A DNA stretch of 17,182 nucleotides from Pseudomonadota bacterium (lineage in GTDB: Bacteria; Pseudomonadota; Alphaproteobacteria; Caulobacterales; Caulobacteraceae): the NCBI GenBank assembly GCA_023433585.1, contig JAEZCL010000196.1, positions 1 through 17,182 of the forward strand, written 5' to 3'. A model generated the notes under the pieces. That model did no database searches and was not told the DNA's origin. It worked only from the letters and a program-made list of their open reading frames with translations. This document shows positions 8,209 to 14,641 of the stretch, in pieces. Both the position numbers and the translations under genes were made by a program. How positions within the stretch are numbered: the first letter of the stretch is position 1; every line of letters starts with the position of its first letter.

Positions 8209-8371
8209 TCTCCTCCCCACGGCGTGGGGAGGGGGACCGCGAAGCGGTGGAGGGGTTGGTTAGCCGTCTCGGTGGTTCTGCTGAACACCGTCAAACACCG
8301 AGCCGCCCCCTCCGTCACGGGCGCTGAGTCGCGCCCGCGCCACCTCCCCATCCCAAGTAATGGGGAGGAGA
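8209..8371. repeat. 163-bp nested palindromic intergenic element with 11-bp terminal inverted repeats
   Basis: The outer ends TCTCCTCCCCA (8209-8219) and TGGGGAGGAGA (8361-8371) are perfect inverted repeats. Each end also forms its own hairpin: CCTCCCCAC/GTGGGGAGG (8212-8232) and CCTCCCCAT/ATGGGGAGG (8343-8368). Nested inside are GGAGGGG (8249-8255) with CCCCTCC (8307-8313), and CTCGGTG (8268-8274) with CACCGAG (8296-8302). ACCGC gaa GCGGT (8236-8248) is a local hairpin. The element fills the convergent gap between the lipoprotein and cyclophilin genes. It resembles dispersed GGGGAGG-type alphaproteobacterial repeats and could act as a bidirectional terminator. Confidence 0.75.
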
Positions 8372-8379
8372 AGTTCGCG

Positions 8380-8838
8380 TCAGGCCACCGTCGCCTTGAC
8401 GATCTTGCCGGGGGCGCGGGGCGGTTCGCCCTTGGGCAGGGCGTCGACGTGCTCCATGCCCTCGGTGACCTGGCCCCAGACGGTGTACTGGCCGTCCAGG
8501 AAGGTGGCGTCGTCGAAGCAGATGAAGAACTGGCTGTTGGCGCTGTTGGGGTCCGAGGTGCGGGCCATCGAACACACGCCGCGCACGTGCGGCTCACGGC
8601 TGAACTCGGCCTTCAGGTTCGGCTTGGAGGAACCGGACGTCCCGGTGCCCGTGGGATCGCCGCCCTGGGCCATGAAGCCGGGAATGACGCGGTGGAACAC
8701 CACGCCGTCATAGAAGCCCTCGGCCGCCAGCTCGGTGATGCGCTCGACATGGCCGGGCGCCAGGTCGGGCCGCAGTTTGATGACCACGTCGCCCGTGCCG
8801 GCGCCGGTGTCCAGGGTGAAGGTCAGGGTCTCGGCCAT
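8380..8838 (-). CDS. Peptidyl-prolyl cis-trans isomerase, cyclophilin type (cytosolic)
   Basis: The 152-aa cyclophilin should catalyse cis-trans isomerisation of Xaa-Pro bonds to aid protein folding. Active-site motifs are clear: FHRVIPGFMAQGGDPTGTGT (48-67) with catalytic Arg50, NSQFFICF (101-108), and W121 in the QYTVWGQVTEG strand. No signal peptide is present, so it resembles the cytosolic PpiB type rather than periplasmic PpiA. I chose the ATG at 8838 (MAETLTFTLDTG) because GGAG lies seven bases upstream (minus strand, 8849-8846) and the sequence starts directly with the first beta strand. An in-frame ATG at 8871 would add 11 unlikely residues. The gene diverges from rlmE, leaving 67 bases for both promoters, and its stop is nine bases from the palindromic element. 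Confidence 0.93.
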   Translation of the reverse strand: MAETLTFTLDTGAGTGDVVIKLRPDLAPGHVERITELAAEGFYDGVVFHRVIPGFMAQGGDPTGTGTSGSSKPNLKAEFSREPHVRGVCSMARTSDPNSANSQFFICFDDATFLDGQYTVWGQVTEGMEHVDALPKGEPPRAPGKIVKATVA

Positions 8839-8905
8839 TGGGGCGCTCCATTCTAAAATCCGCGTGGTCATAGCGGTTGAAGCGCGCGAGGGCTATGGAG
8901 CGTTC

Positions 8906-9616
8906 ATGAGCCAGGATGAAAAATCGCCCGAACGCCGCCGCATGGTGCGCCCGCCCACCGGGGGCACGGCGGCGGGGCGCGGCATGGGTCAGAAGATCCG
9001 CACGGCCGACAAGAAATCCCTGTCCAGCCAGGAATGGATCAAGCGCCAGCTGGCGGACAAGTTCTCGGAACGGGCGCGCGCCGAGGGATGGCGCAGCCGC
9101 GCGGCCTTCAAGCTGACCGAAATCGACGACCGGCTGAAACTGATCCGGCCGGGCTCGCGGGTGATCGACCTGGGCGCGGCGCCCGGCGGCTGGGTTCAGG
9201 TGGCGCTGAAACGCGGCGCGGCGGCCGTGGCGGGCGTGGACCTGTTGCCCATCGAGCCGATCCCGGGCGCCGAGCTGATCGAGGCGGACTTCACCGATCC
9301 CGGCGTGGGCGAGCGGCTGATCGAACTGCTGGGCGGGCCGCCGGACCTGGTGCTGTCGGACATGGCGCACAACACCGTGGGGCATCGCAAGACCGACCAC
9401 ATGAAGATCGTCCTCTTGATCGAAGCGGCGGCGGATTTCGCCATCACCTATCTGAAGCCGGGCGGATCGTTCGTGACCAAGGCGTTCCAGGGCGCGGACC
9501 TGGGCGATCTGATGAACCGCCTGCGGGCCGAGTTCGAGACGGTGAAATTCATCAAGCCCGAAGCCAGCCGCAAGAATTCGTCCGAGGTGTTCATGGCGGC
9601 GATCGGAAAGCGGTGA
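8906..9616 (+). CDS. rlmE: 23S rRNA (uridine-2'-O)-methyltransferase RlmE (FtsJ)
   Basis: The 236-aa protein should 2'-O-methylate U2552 (E. coli numbering) in the 23S rRNA A-loop, a late step in 50S assembly. The basic N-terminal stretch (1-50) precedes the FtsJ Rossmann domain. SAM motif I is VIDLGAAPGGW (86-96). The K-D-K-E catalytic tetrad is intact: K69 (SRAAFKLTEID), D152 (LSDMAHN), K192 (FVTKAFQG) and E227 (NSSEVFM). The ATG at 8906 follows GGAG (8897-8900). The frame stays open upstream, but that part overlaps the cyclophilin gene and shows no family sequence. It diverges from the cyclophilin and converges on pth across the large nested palindrome. Confidence 0.95.
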   Translation: MSQDEKSPERRRMVRPPTGGTAAGRGMGQKIRTADKKSLSSQEWIKRQLADKFSERARAEGWRSRAAFKLTEIDDRLKLIRPGSRVIDLGAAPGGWVQVALKRGAAAVAGVDLLPIEPIPGAELIEADFTDPGVGERLIELLGGPPDLVLSDMAHNTVGHRKTDHMKIVLLIEAAADFAITYLKPGGSFVTKAFQGADLGDLMNRLRAEFETVKFIKPEASRKNSSEVFMAAIGKR

Positions 9617-9628
9617 GCCGCTTTACCT

Positions 9629-9845
9629 TCTCCCGTTGGGAGACCTTTGCGTAATTCTCATCTCCGCTCATCCCCGCGAACGCGGGGACCCAGTGCTTTG
9701 GGTGTTGCAGCGGGTGAGGATCATTCGCCGCTCGCAAGTCCTGAAGCGCAGGCGTCAGGCTGGACAGAACTGGGTCCCCGCGTTCGCGGGGATGAGCGGG
9801 AAATTTCGAGCCGTCAGCCGTTACGCAAAGACCTCTATCGGGAGA
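9629..9845. repeat. Nested 217-bp palindromic element with 31-bp perfect inner arms
   Basis: Outer arms: TCTCCCG (9629-9635) with CGGGAGA (9839-9845), and CTTTGCGTAA (9645-9654) with TTACGCAAAG (9821-9830). Inner arms: 9664-9694 and 9769-9799 are perfect 31-base inverted repeats. Each inner arm contains its own hairpin, TCCCCGCG AA CGCGGGGA (9671-9688) and TCCCCGCG TT CGCGGGGA (9775-9792). The spacer 9695-9768 shows no gene. The structure lies between the convergent rlmE and pth genes. The arms resemble widespread CCCCGCGNNCGCGGGG-type intergenic repeats. Possible roles are bidirectional termination or a mobile MITE-like unit; neither is shown. Confidence 0.85.
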
Positions 9846-9848
9846 GGG

Positions 9849-10463
9849 TTATTCTTTCGCCGCCTGCCTCGGGCTGAACTTGGGGGCGGGGGCGAGGCGC
9901 AGGACTTCGCCCTGGTAGCGCTCGTCGTCGCCCATGGCGGCGAAGGGCAGGGCGTCGGCGACGGCGTTCAGCAGGGCCTCGAGCCACGGTTGTTCGGCCT
10001 TGTGGAAGTCCGACAACACATGGGCGTGCACCAGATGCTTGTCGCCCGGGTGTCCGATGCCCAGGCGCGCGCGGCGGAAATCCGGGCCGATCTGGCTGAT
10101 GAGGGAGCGCACGCCGTTCTGGCCGGCCGCGCCGCCGCCGGTCTTCATGCGGAACCGGCCCGGCGCCAGGTCGATCTCGTCATGAAAGACGATCACCTCG
10201 GCGGGGTTCAGCTTGTAGAACCGCACCGCCTCGCCCACGGCGCGGCCGCTCTCGTTCATGTAGGTCTGGGGCTTCATCAGCAGGGCGCGGACATCGCCCT
10301 TCGGCGTCTCGATCAGGCCCTCAGACACCACGGACTGAAACTTGGCCCGCTCGGCCCCGAAGCGCCAGCGGCGCGCGATGGCGTCGGCGGCCATGAAGCC
10401 GATGTTGTGGCGGTTGTTCCGGTATCGGTCGCCCGGATTGCCCAGGCCGGCGAGAATCAGCAT
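9849..10463 (-). CDS. pth: Peptidyl-tRNA hydrolase Pth
   Basis: The 204-aa enzyme should cleave the ester bond of peptidyl-tRNAs released from stalled ribosomes, recycling tRNA. Family motifs are present: ILAGLGNPG (3-11) with Asn9, NRHNIGF with catalytic His19, PQTYMNESG (65-73) with Asn70, and VFHDEIDLAPG (92-102) with Asp95. GGGAAGQNGVRS (109-120) stands where E. coli has GGGHGGHNGLKD, so the E. coli His113 position is Gln115; Asn116 is kept. I recall similar loops in Caulobacter, so this is probably lineage-typical. The C-terminus has a Pro/Lys-rich extension. The ATG at 10463 gives the usual MLILAGLGNPG start. The gene lies 83 bases downstream of rplY, with a terminator-like hairpin between them, and converges on rlmE. 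Confidence 0.96.
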   Translation of the reverse strand: MLILAGLGNPGDRYRNNRHNIGFMAADAIARRWRFGAERAKFQSVVSEGLIETPKGDVRALLMKPQTYMNESGRAVGEAVRFYKLNPAEVIVFHDEIDLAPGRFRMKTGGGAAGQNGVRSLISQIGPDFRRARLGIGHPGDKHLVHAHVLSDFHKAEQPWLEALLNAVADALPFAAMGDDERYQGEVLRLAPAPKFSPRQAAKE

Positions 10464-10489
10464 GGCGTCAGTCTAGCCCAGATGTGGAA

Positions 10490-10519
10490 ACGGCCCCTTC
10501 CGTCGCCGAAAGGGGCCGT
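10490..10519 (-). terminator. Intrinsic terminator-like hairpin downstream of rplY
   Basis: ACGGCCCCTT (10490-10499) and AAGGGGCCGT (10510-10519) form a perfect 10-bp stem with a 10-base loop. Read on the minus strand, the stem follows the rplY stop and ends in GGCCGTTTCC, giving a short T-rich tail. It lies 27 bases before the pth start, so it may reduce read-through from rplY into pth. The U-tract is weak, so termination is probably partial. Confidence 0.6.
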
Positions 10520-10546
10520 CTCGAATTTCCAACCCGGAAGGCGGGA

Positions 10547-11206
10547 TCAGTCTTCCGATTTTTCTTCCGCTTCGGCGACGGCTTCCGGCGCGGCGGCTTC
10601 GGCGGCGGCTTCAGCGGCTTCGTCGGCGGCTTCGGACTGGGCGGCCGAGGACACCTTGATCGAGGCGATCATGAAGTCACGATCAGCGATGACGGCGTGG
10701 GCGCCTTCGGGCAGGGCGATGTCCGACATGCGGATGGCGTCGCCCATCTGGCGACCGGCGAGGTCGACCACCAGTGCAGAGGGAATGCGATCCGCACGGA
10801 CCATGATCTCGACGTCGTGGCGAACCACTTCCAGCGAACCGCCCTGGCGGAACGCGGCGCATTCCTCGTGATTGATGAACTGAACCGGGATCGAGATCTT
10901 GATCTCGTCCTTCACGTTGACGCGCATCAGGTCGAAGTGCAGCGGACGATCCGACACGGGGTCGAATTGCACGTCCTTGGCGATGACCGGCTGGGTCTCC
11001 GCGCCGTACTTCAGGGTCACCAGGTGGCCCAGCAGCTTGCCGGTGTAGAGGGACTTGCGGAAGTCCTTCTCGTTCACCGAGATGGCCACGGGGGCCGCGT
11101 CGCCGCCGTACAGCACGCCGGGCACGGAGCCTTCACGGCGCGCGGCGCGGGCGCCGCCGGTTCCCACGTCCTTGCGGACATCCACGTTCAGAATGATCTC
11201 AGCCAT
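10547..11206 (-). CDS. rplY: 50S ribosomal protein L25 (general stress protein CTC type)
   Basis: The 219-aa protein should bind 5S rRNA in the large ribosomal subunit. It is the long, two-domain CTC/TL5 form. The L25 core (about 1-92) contains GARAARREGSVPGVLYGG (18-35) and QFDPVSDRPLHFDLMRV. A C-terminal beta domain (about 95-185) contains SIPVQFINHEECAAFRQGG. An acidic Ala/Glu-rich tail (186-219) ends AEAEEKSED. I chose the ATG at 11206 (MAEIILNVDVRKD) because GAGG lies nearby upstream. The longer open frame to 11239 runs into a hairpin. The gene sits between the lipoprotein and pth on the minus strand, in the prs / rplY / pth arrangement seen in many alphaproteobacteria. Its leader carries a strong terminator-like hairpin. 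Confidence 0.95.
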   Translation of the reverse strand: MAEIILNVDVRKDVGTGGARAARREGSVPGVLYGGDAAPVAISVNEKDFRKSLYTGKLLGHLVTLKYGAETQPVIAKDVQFDPVSDRPLHFDLMRVNVKDEIKISIPVQFINHEECAAFRQGGSLEVVRHDVEIMVRADRIPSALVVDLAGRQMGDAIRMSDIALPEGAHAVIADRDFMIASIKVSSAAQSEAADEAAEAAAEAAAPEAVAEAEEKSED

Positions 11207-11220
11207 CAGGCTCGCCTCAA

Positions 11221-11257
11221 TAACAAAACCGCCGCGCAAAAAGGGCCCGCGCGGCGG
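11221..11257 (-). terminator. Strong GC hairpin with T-tract in the rplY leader (terminator or attenuator)
   Basis: On the minus strand CCGCCGCGC (11257-11249) pairs perfectly with GCGCGGCGG (11237-11229) around an 11-base loop. The stem is followed at once by TTTTGTTATT. This looks like an intrinsic terminator, yet it ends about 15 bases before the rplY start codon and overlaps the region just upstream of its ribosome-binding site. It could end transcripts from the upstream lipoprotein gene, or attenuate rplY if the promoter lies upstream of it. Confidence 0.7.
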
Positions 11258-11290
11258 GGGTCGAAACCCTCGAATTCAAGAGCGCGGGTC

Positions 11291-11317
11291 ATTACACGCT
11301 TCGCCCCTGAAGCGCAA
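11291..11317 (-). promoter_or_regulatory. Possible rplY promoter (weak)
   Basis: On the minus strand TTGCGC (11317-11312) and TGTAAT (11296-11291) are separated by 15 bases, a loose match to -35/-10 elements. Transcription from here would place the GC hairpin in the leader. The spacer also holds a CGCTTC/GAAGCG hairpin. This is a weak, motif-only call. Confidence 0.22.
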
Positions 11318-11373
11318 CCATCCCTGTCGGAAAGGGTGCGGCGCATCCGGCCCCGCCTGCCGGACGAAGGGCC

Positions 11374-11410
11374 GAGCCGGGCCGTGTCCGACCAGGCTCG
11401 GATTTCGCTC
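11374..11410. repeat. Degenerate second copy of the 6511-6561 palindrome (half element)
   Basis: These 37 bases align without gaps to 6525-6561, with 29 identities, and share GTCCGAC, GGCTC and CGCTC blocks. Only the right half of the palindrome is recognisable. The copy abuts, and by two bases enters, the stop codon of the polyproline lipoprotein gene. Confidence 0.5.
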
Positions 11411-12479
11411 AGTTCGGAGACGCGGTCCCGTCCTCGATGGCTTCGGTCGAGGTCGCGGCGGCGTCCGCAGCGACCGGCGTGGACTGGGCCAGGGTGGTCG
11501 GCAGGGTGATCGGAGCCGGCGTGATGGACCGGGCCGTGCAGGTGGCCAGATCGCCGATCACATGCCGCCCGGCGCAGAAGATGTGCTCATAGTGCGGCCG
11601 GGCTGCGGCGATGCACTGATACAGGTTCAGCTTCGACATGCTGAGGCAGAACTGGCTGTTGCGCTCCAATGTCAGGGCCTCGATGTTGGCCCGCCAATCG
11701 TCGCCTCCCGCCCCCAGGGCCGCCAGGGCCGCAATGGCCAGGCTGTTGGCCACGACCGGGGTGTAGGGGGGCTGAAGATCATCGGCGCTGACGCCCAGGC
11801 TGCCGTCATGAGCCGCGGCGAACAGGCGCAGCGCATCCTCGGCCGAAGGCGACATCTGAGCCTCCGACAGAGCGCGGATCGTCTCCAGGCGGGAACTGCG
11901 GTCCGGCACGGCCTGCTGCGCCCAGCGACGGCGCGGATCGTTGCGCTCCTGAATGGTGTAGGCGTCCTCGGACACCGTGTGAGCGATGGCGGCCAGCGCC
12001 TCCGAATCGGCGCGAAGGGTCGAGACGATCAATCCGGCGGCGTCCGCAGCGCCCGGCAACTGGGCGGCATAGGCCGGATCGGCCACGATGCGGTCGATGA
12101 CCTGGCGGCGCTGGCCGGGGTCAGTGACGAAGCCGCGCACGCCCTCGACGAAGGCCGGGGATTGCAGGGCCAGGATGGCGCCGTAGGCGATCATGCCGCG
12201 CGACAGCTGATTGGATTCATAGGCCGCGCCGCGATTCATGATCCTCTCGATCGTGGCGGCGTCGGTGATGGCGGGGTCGATGTCCCGGGCCTCGCGCATG
12301 AAGGCCACATAGATCGAGGCGGCTTCGGACACGCCGCTGTTCAGCGCCAGGGCCGGCGGCGGCGGGGGCGGAGGCGGCGGAGGCGGGGGTTCGGGCTCAG
12401 GCGTCTCGCAGCTGACCAGAACAAGGGCGGACAGGACGGCGGCCACGCCGAGGCCACGACGAACGAGAGCCTGATGCAT
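11409..12479 (-). CDS. Lipoprotein with polyproline linker and C-terminal four-cysteine region, unknown function
   Basis: This 356-aa protein is a predicted lipoprotein: MHQALVRRGLGVAAVLSALVLVSC puts the lipidated cysteine at residue 24. A PEPE stretch and about 12 consecutive prolines follow, a rigid spacer that could hold the rest away from the membrane. The mature domain is largely alpha-helical in composition. Near the C-terminus, FCLSMSKLNLYQC and FCAGRHVIGDLATC carry four cysteines that could form two disulfides in the periplasm. The tail is Ala/Thr/Pro-rich. I do not recognise a named family. The ATG at 12479 is preferred over the longer frame to 12518 because it begins directly with the signal peptide; GAGG lies a little upstream. 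The gene is inserted between prs and rplY, in the same direction as both. Confidence 0.82.
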   Translation of the reverse strand: MHQALVRRGLGVAAVLSALVLVSCETPEPEPPPPPPPPPPPPALALNSGVSEAASIYVAFMREARDIDPAITDAATIERIMNRGAAYESNQLSRGMIAYGAILALQSPAFVEGVRGFVTDPGQRRQVIDRIVADPAYAAQLPGAADAAGLIVSTLRADSEALAAIAHTVSEDAYTIQERNDPRRRWAQQAVPDRSSRLETIRALSEAQMSPSAEDALRLFAAAHDGSLGVSADDLQPPYTPVVANSLAIAALAALGAGGDDWRANIEALTLERNSQFCLSMSKLNLYQCIAAARPHYEHIFCAGRHVIGDLATCTARSITPAPITLPTTLAQSTPVAADAAATSTEAIEDGTASPN

Positions 12480-12575
12480 CAAGCGATCCTCACCAACTGG
12501 ACGCGAGACGCCCCCCAAAACCGGCGTCCGGACATCAACAGCCCTTATACCGCCCCCGATTTGGTTTTTCGACCG

Positions 12576-13511
12576 TTAATCGAACAGCTTGGAGACGGAC
12601 TCCTCATTGGCGATGCGCCGGATGGCTTCGCCGATCAGGGGCGCCACGCTGACCTGACGGATGCGGCTGCTGTTGCTCACTTCCATCGGCTGTTCGATGG
12701 AGTTGGTGATGACCAGCTCCTTGAGCGCCGAATTCTCGACCCGGTCGACCGCCGGGCCGGACAGCACGCCGTGGGTGATGTAGGCGGCCACGTCGGTGGC
12801 GCCCTTCTCGATCAGGGCCTCGGCCGCGTTCACCAGGGTGCCGCCCGAATCGACGATGTCGTCGAACAGGATGCAGCGGCGCCCCTCTACATCGCCGATG
12901 ATGTTCATGACCTCGCTCTCGCCCGCCTTGGGGCGGCGCTTGTCGACGATGGCCAGGTCGGCGTCCAGGCGCTTGGCCAGGGACCGCGCCCGCACCACGC
13001 CGCCCACGTCGGGCGAGACGATCATCAGCTCCGACGTCTTCTGATAGTTCTCGCGGATATCCTGGGCCAGGACGGGGGTGGCCAGCAGGTTGTCGGTCGG
13101 GATGTCGAAGAAGCCCTGGATCTGGCCCGCATGCAGATCCATGGTCAGCACCCGGTCCGCGCCGGCGCGGGTGATGAGGTTGGCCACCAGCTTGGCCGAG
13201 ATGGGGGTGCGTCCGCCGGTCTTCCGGTCCTGACGCGCATAGCCGAAATAGGGCATGACCGCCGTGATGCGCCGCGCCGAGGCCCGCACCAGGGCGTCGG
13301 TGATGATGAGCAACTCCATCAGGTTGTCGTTGGCCGGATAGCTGGTCGACTGGATGATGAAGACGTCCTCGCCGCGCACGTTTTCGTCGATGACGGCGAA
13401 GACCTCGTTGTCCGCGAAGCGCTTGACCTGGGCGCGGGTGAGGGGGGCGTCCAGGTGGTCGGCGATGGCCTGGGCCAGGGTGCGGTTGGAGTTTCCAGCC
13501 AGCAGCTTCAT
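12576..13511 (-). CDS. prs: Ribose-phosphate pyrophosphokinase (PRPP synthetase)
   Basis: The 311-aa enzyme should make phosphoribosyl pyrophosphate from ribose 5-phosphate and ATP, feeding purine, pyrimidine, histidine, tryptophan and NAD synthesis. Expected sites are present: the ATP-binding segment YARQDRK (91-97), MDLHAGQIQGFFD (124-136) with His127, the flexible-loop basic residues KRR (191-193), and the ribose-5-phosphate loop FDDIVDSGGT (216-225). The length is typical for class I enzymes. The ATG at 13511 gives MKLLAGNSNRTLAQAIA. An AAAGGA stretch upstream can serve as the ribosome-binding site. The gene diverges from bamD and is followed, 96 bases later, by the polyproline lipoprotein, then rplY and pth. 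Confidence 0.97.
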   Translation of the reverse strand: MKLLAGNSNRTLAQAIADHLDAPLTRAQVKRFADNEVFAVIDENVRGEDVFIIQSTSYPANDNLMELLIITDALVRASARRITAVMPYFGYARQDRKTGGRTPISAKLVANLITRAGADRVLTMDLHAGQIQGFFDIPTDNLLATPVLAQDIRENYQKTSELMIVSPDVGGVVRARSLAKRLDADLAIVDKRRPKAGESEVMNIIGDVEGRRCILFDDIVDSGGTLVNAAEALIEKGATDVAAYITHGVLSGPAVDRVENSALKELVITNSIEQPMEVSNSSRIRQVSVAPLIGEAIRRIANEESVSKLFD

Positions 13512-13674
13512 GGACTGTCATCCTTTCGCCGTCATCGGCGCCATTAGTCGTGGCGCCTTCTATCAGTCGGGACGCCGCGAGCAACCCGCAGCCTCCGCAT
13601 TGGCGCGATCAAAACGCTGGTGTAGAAGCGCTGACTGTCTATTCAGCGGCCGCCGGGGGCGGGCGCAACCATGT

Positions 13675-13678
13675 GAGG
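13675..13678 (+). promoter_or_regulatory. Shine-Dalgarno GAGG supporting the TTG start of bamD
   Basis: GAGG lies seven bases before the TTG at 13686. The alternative ATG at 13713 has only a distant AGGAA. The spacing favours the TTG start. Confidence 0.5.
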
Positions 13679-13685
13679 TCGGACT

Positions 13686-14555
13686 TTGCTTCTCAGGAAA
13701 TCGCGTTCCGGAATGACGACCCGTGTCGGCGCCCTGTGCGTCGCGCTCGCGGCGGTTACGGCCCTGTCCGCCTGCGCCGGGCGTCAGGACCGGCCTCAAC
13801 TGGTCTATGAGGAGCGTCCGGTCGACCTGCTCTACAACGCCGGCTATCAGCGGCTGCAGCAGTCGCGCTGGATGGACGCCGTCGCCTACTTCCAGGAGGT
13901 GGAGCGCCAGCATCCGTTCTCGGAATGGTCGCGCCGGGCCATTCTGATGCAGATGTACGCCCATTACCGCGCCGGACGTTATCAGGACGCCATCGCCAAC
14001 GCCGACCGCTTCATCCAGCTCTATCCGGGCAGCCCTTCGGCCTCCTACGCCTTCTATATGAAGGGCGTCTGTTTCTTCGAGCAGATCGTGGACGTGGGCC
14101 GTGACCAGGCCTCGACCGGCCAGGCGCTGTTGGCCCTGCGCGACGTCGAGCGCCGTTATCCCGACACGCCCTACGCCGCCGACGCCCGAATCAAGATCGA
14201 CATGGTCAACGACCAGCTGGCGGGCAAGGAGATGGCCATCGGCCGCTGGTATCAGCGCCAGGCCCAGCCCCTGGCGGCCATCAACCGCTATCGCACCGTC
14301 ATCGACAATCCGGAATTCCAGCGCACCTCGCACACGCCCGAGGCGCTTTATCGTCTGGTTGAGCTCTATCTGACCCTGGGCCTGGACGAGGAAGCCACCC
14401 GCAACGGCTCCGTGCTGGGCCACAACTATCCGGGCAGCCGCTGGTATCAGGACGCCTATGTGCTGTTGACCAATGACGGCGCGCGGCCCGAGGTCGAGCC
14501 CGAGGGCGAGAACCGCAGCTGGCTTCGCCGCCTGATTCCCGGCGGGAACGGCTAA
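13686..14555 (+). CDS. bamD: Outer membrane protein assembly factor BamD
   Basis: The 289-aa lipoprotein should be the essential BamD subunit of the beta-barrel assembly machinery, anchored to the inner face of the outer membrane. The signal peptide ends ALSAC, with lipidated Cys30 when counted from the TTG start. The mature part is a chain of TPR-like helices: LLYNAGYQRLQQSRWMDAV, AYFQEVERQHPFSEW, AHYRAGRYQDAI, RFIQLYPGSP, FYMKGVCFFEQI, LRDVERRYPDTPYAADA, then ALYRLVELYLTLG. The TTG at 13686 is favoured by GAGG seven bases upstream. ATG at 13713 is the alternative; it would shorten the protein by nine residues but keep the lipobox. recN follows 86 bases downstream, the usual alphaproteobacterial order. 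A small GGGACG/CGTCCC hairpin (14584-14599) without a T-tract lies in that gap. Confidence 0.95.
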   Translation: MLLRKSRSGMTTRVGALCVALAAVTALSACAGRQDRPQLVYEERPVDLLYNAGYQRLQQSRWMDAVAYFQEVERQHPFSEWSRRAILMQMYAHYRAGRYQDAIANADRFIQLYPGSPSASYAFYMKGVCFFEQIVDVGRDQASTGQALLALRDVERRYPDTPYAADARIKIDMVNDQLAGKEMAIGRWYQRQAQPLAAINRYRTVIDNPEFQRTSHTPEALYRLVELYLTLGLDEEATRNGSVLGHNYPGSRWYQDAYVLLTNDGARPEVEPEGENRSWLRRLIPGGNG

Positions 14556-14633
14556 AACCGCGCGAATCTGCTAGTTCGGGCAGGGGACGTTCCCGTCCCG
14601 TTCCACGGATGACGGCCGACCTGGCCGCCGGAC

Positions 14634-14637
14634 GGAG
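14634..14637 (+). promoter_or_regulatory. Shine-Dalgarno GGAG for recN
   Basis: GGAG lies four bases before the ATG at 14642. It supports MLASLSIRDVVLVEAL as the recN N-terminus, rather than the upstream in-frame ATG at 14609. Confidence 0.5.
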
Positions 14638-14641
14638 TGTG

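Noticed and set aside
9664..9799. CRISPR-like repeat or insertion sequence
   Set aside because: Only two inverted arms exist, with no direct repeat-spacer pattern and no transposase frame between them.
11258..11330. Possible tRNA because of a GGTTTCGACCCC-like stretch on the minus strand
   Set aside because: No acceptor stem, anticodon arm or CCA-compatible end can be folded around it.
12507..12549. Hairpin GACGCC/GGCGTC and a TATAAG -10-like box between prs and the lipoprotein gene
   Set aside because: The stem is only 6 bp without a T-tract, and no -35 element is found at suitable spacing.
11055..13547. An 830-codon plus-strand open frame across rplY, the lipoprotein and prs
   Set aside because: It is antisense to three well-supported genes, lacks any recognisable domain, and crosses the gene boundaries. 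Long antisense frames are expected at ~70% G+C.
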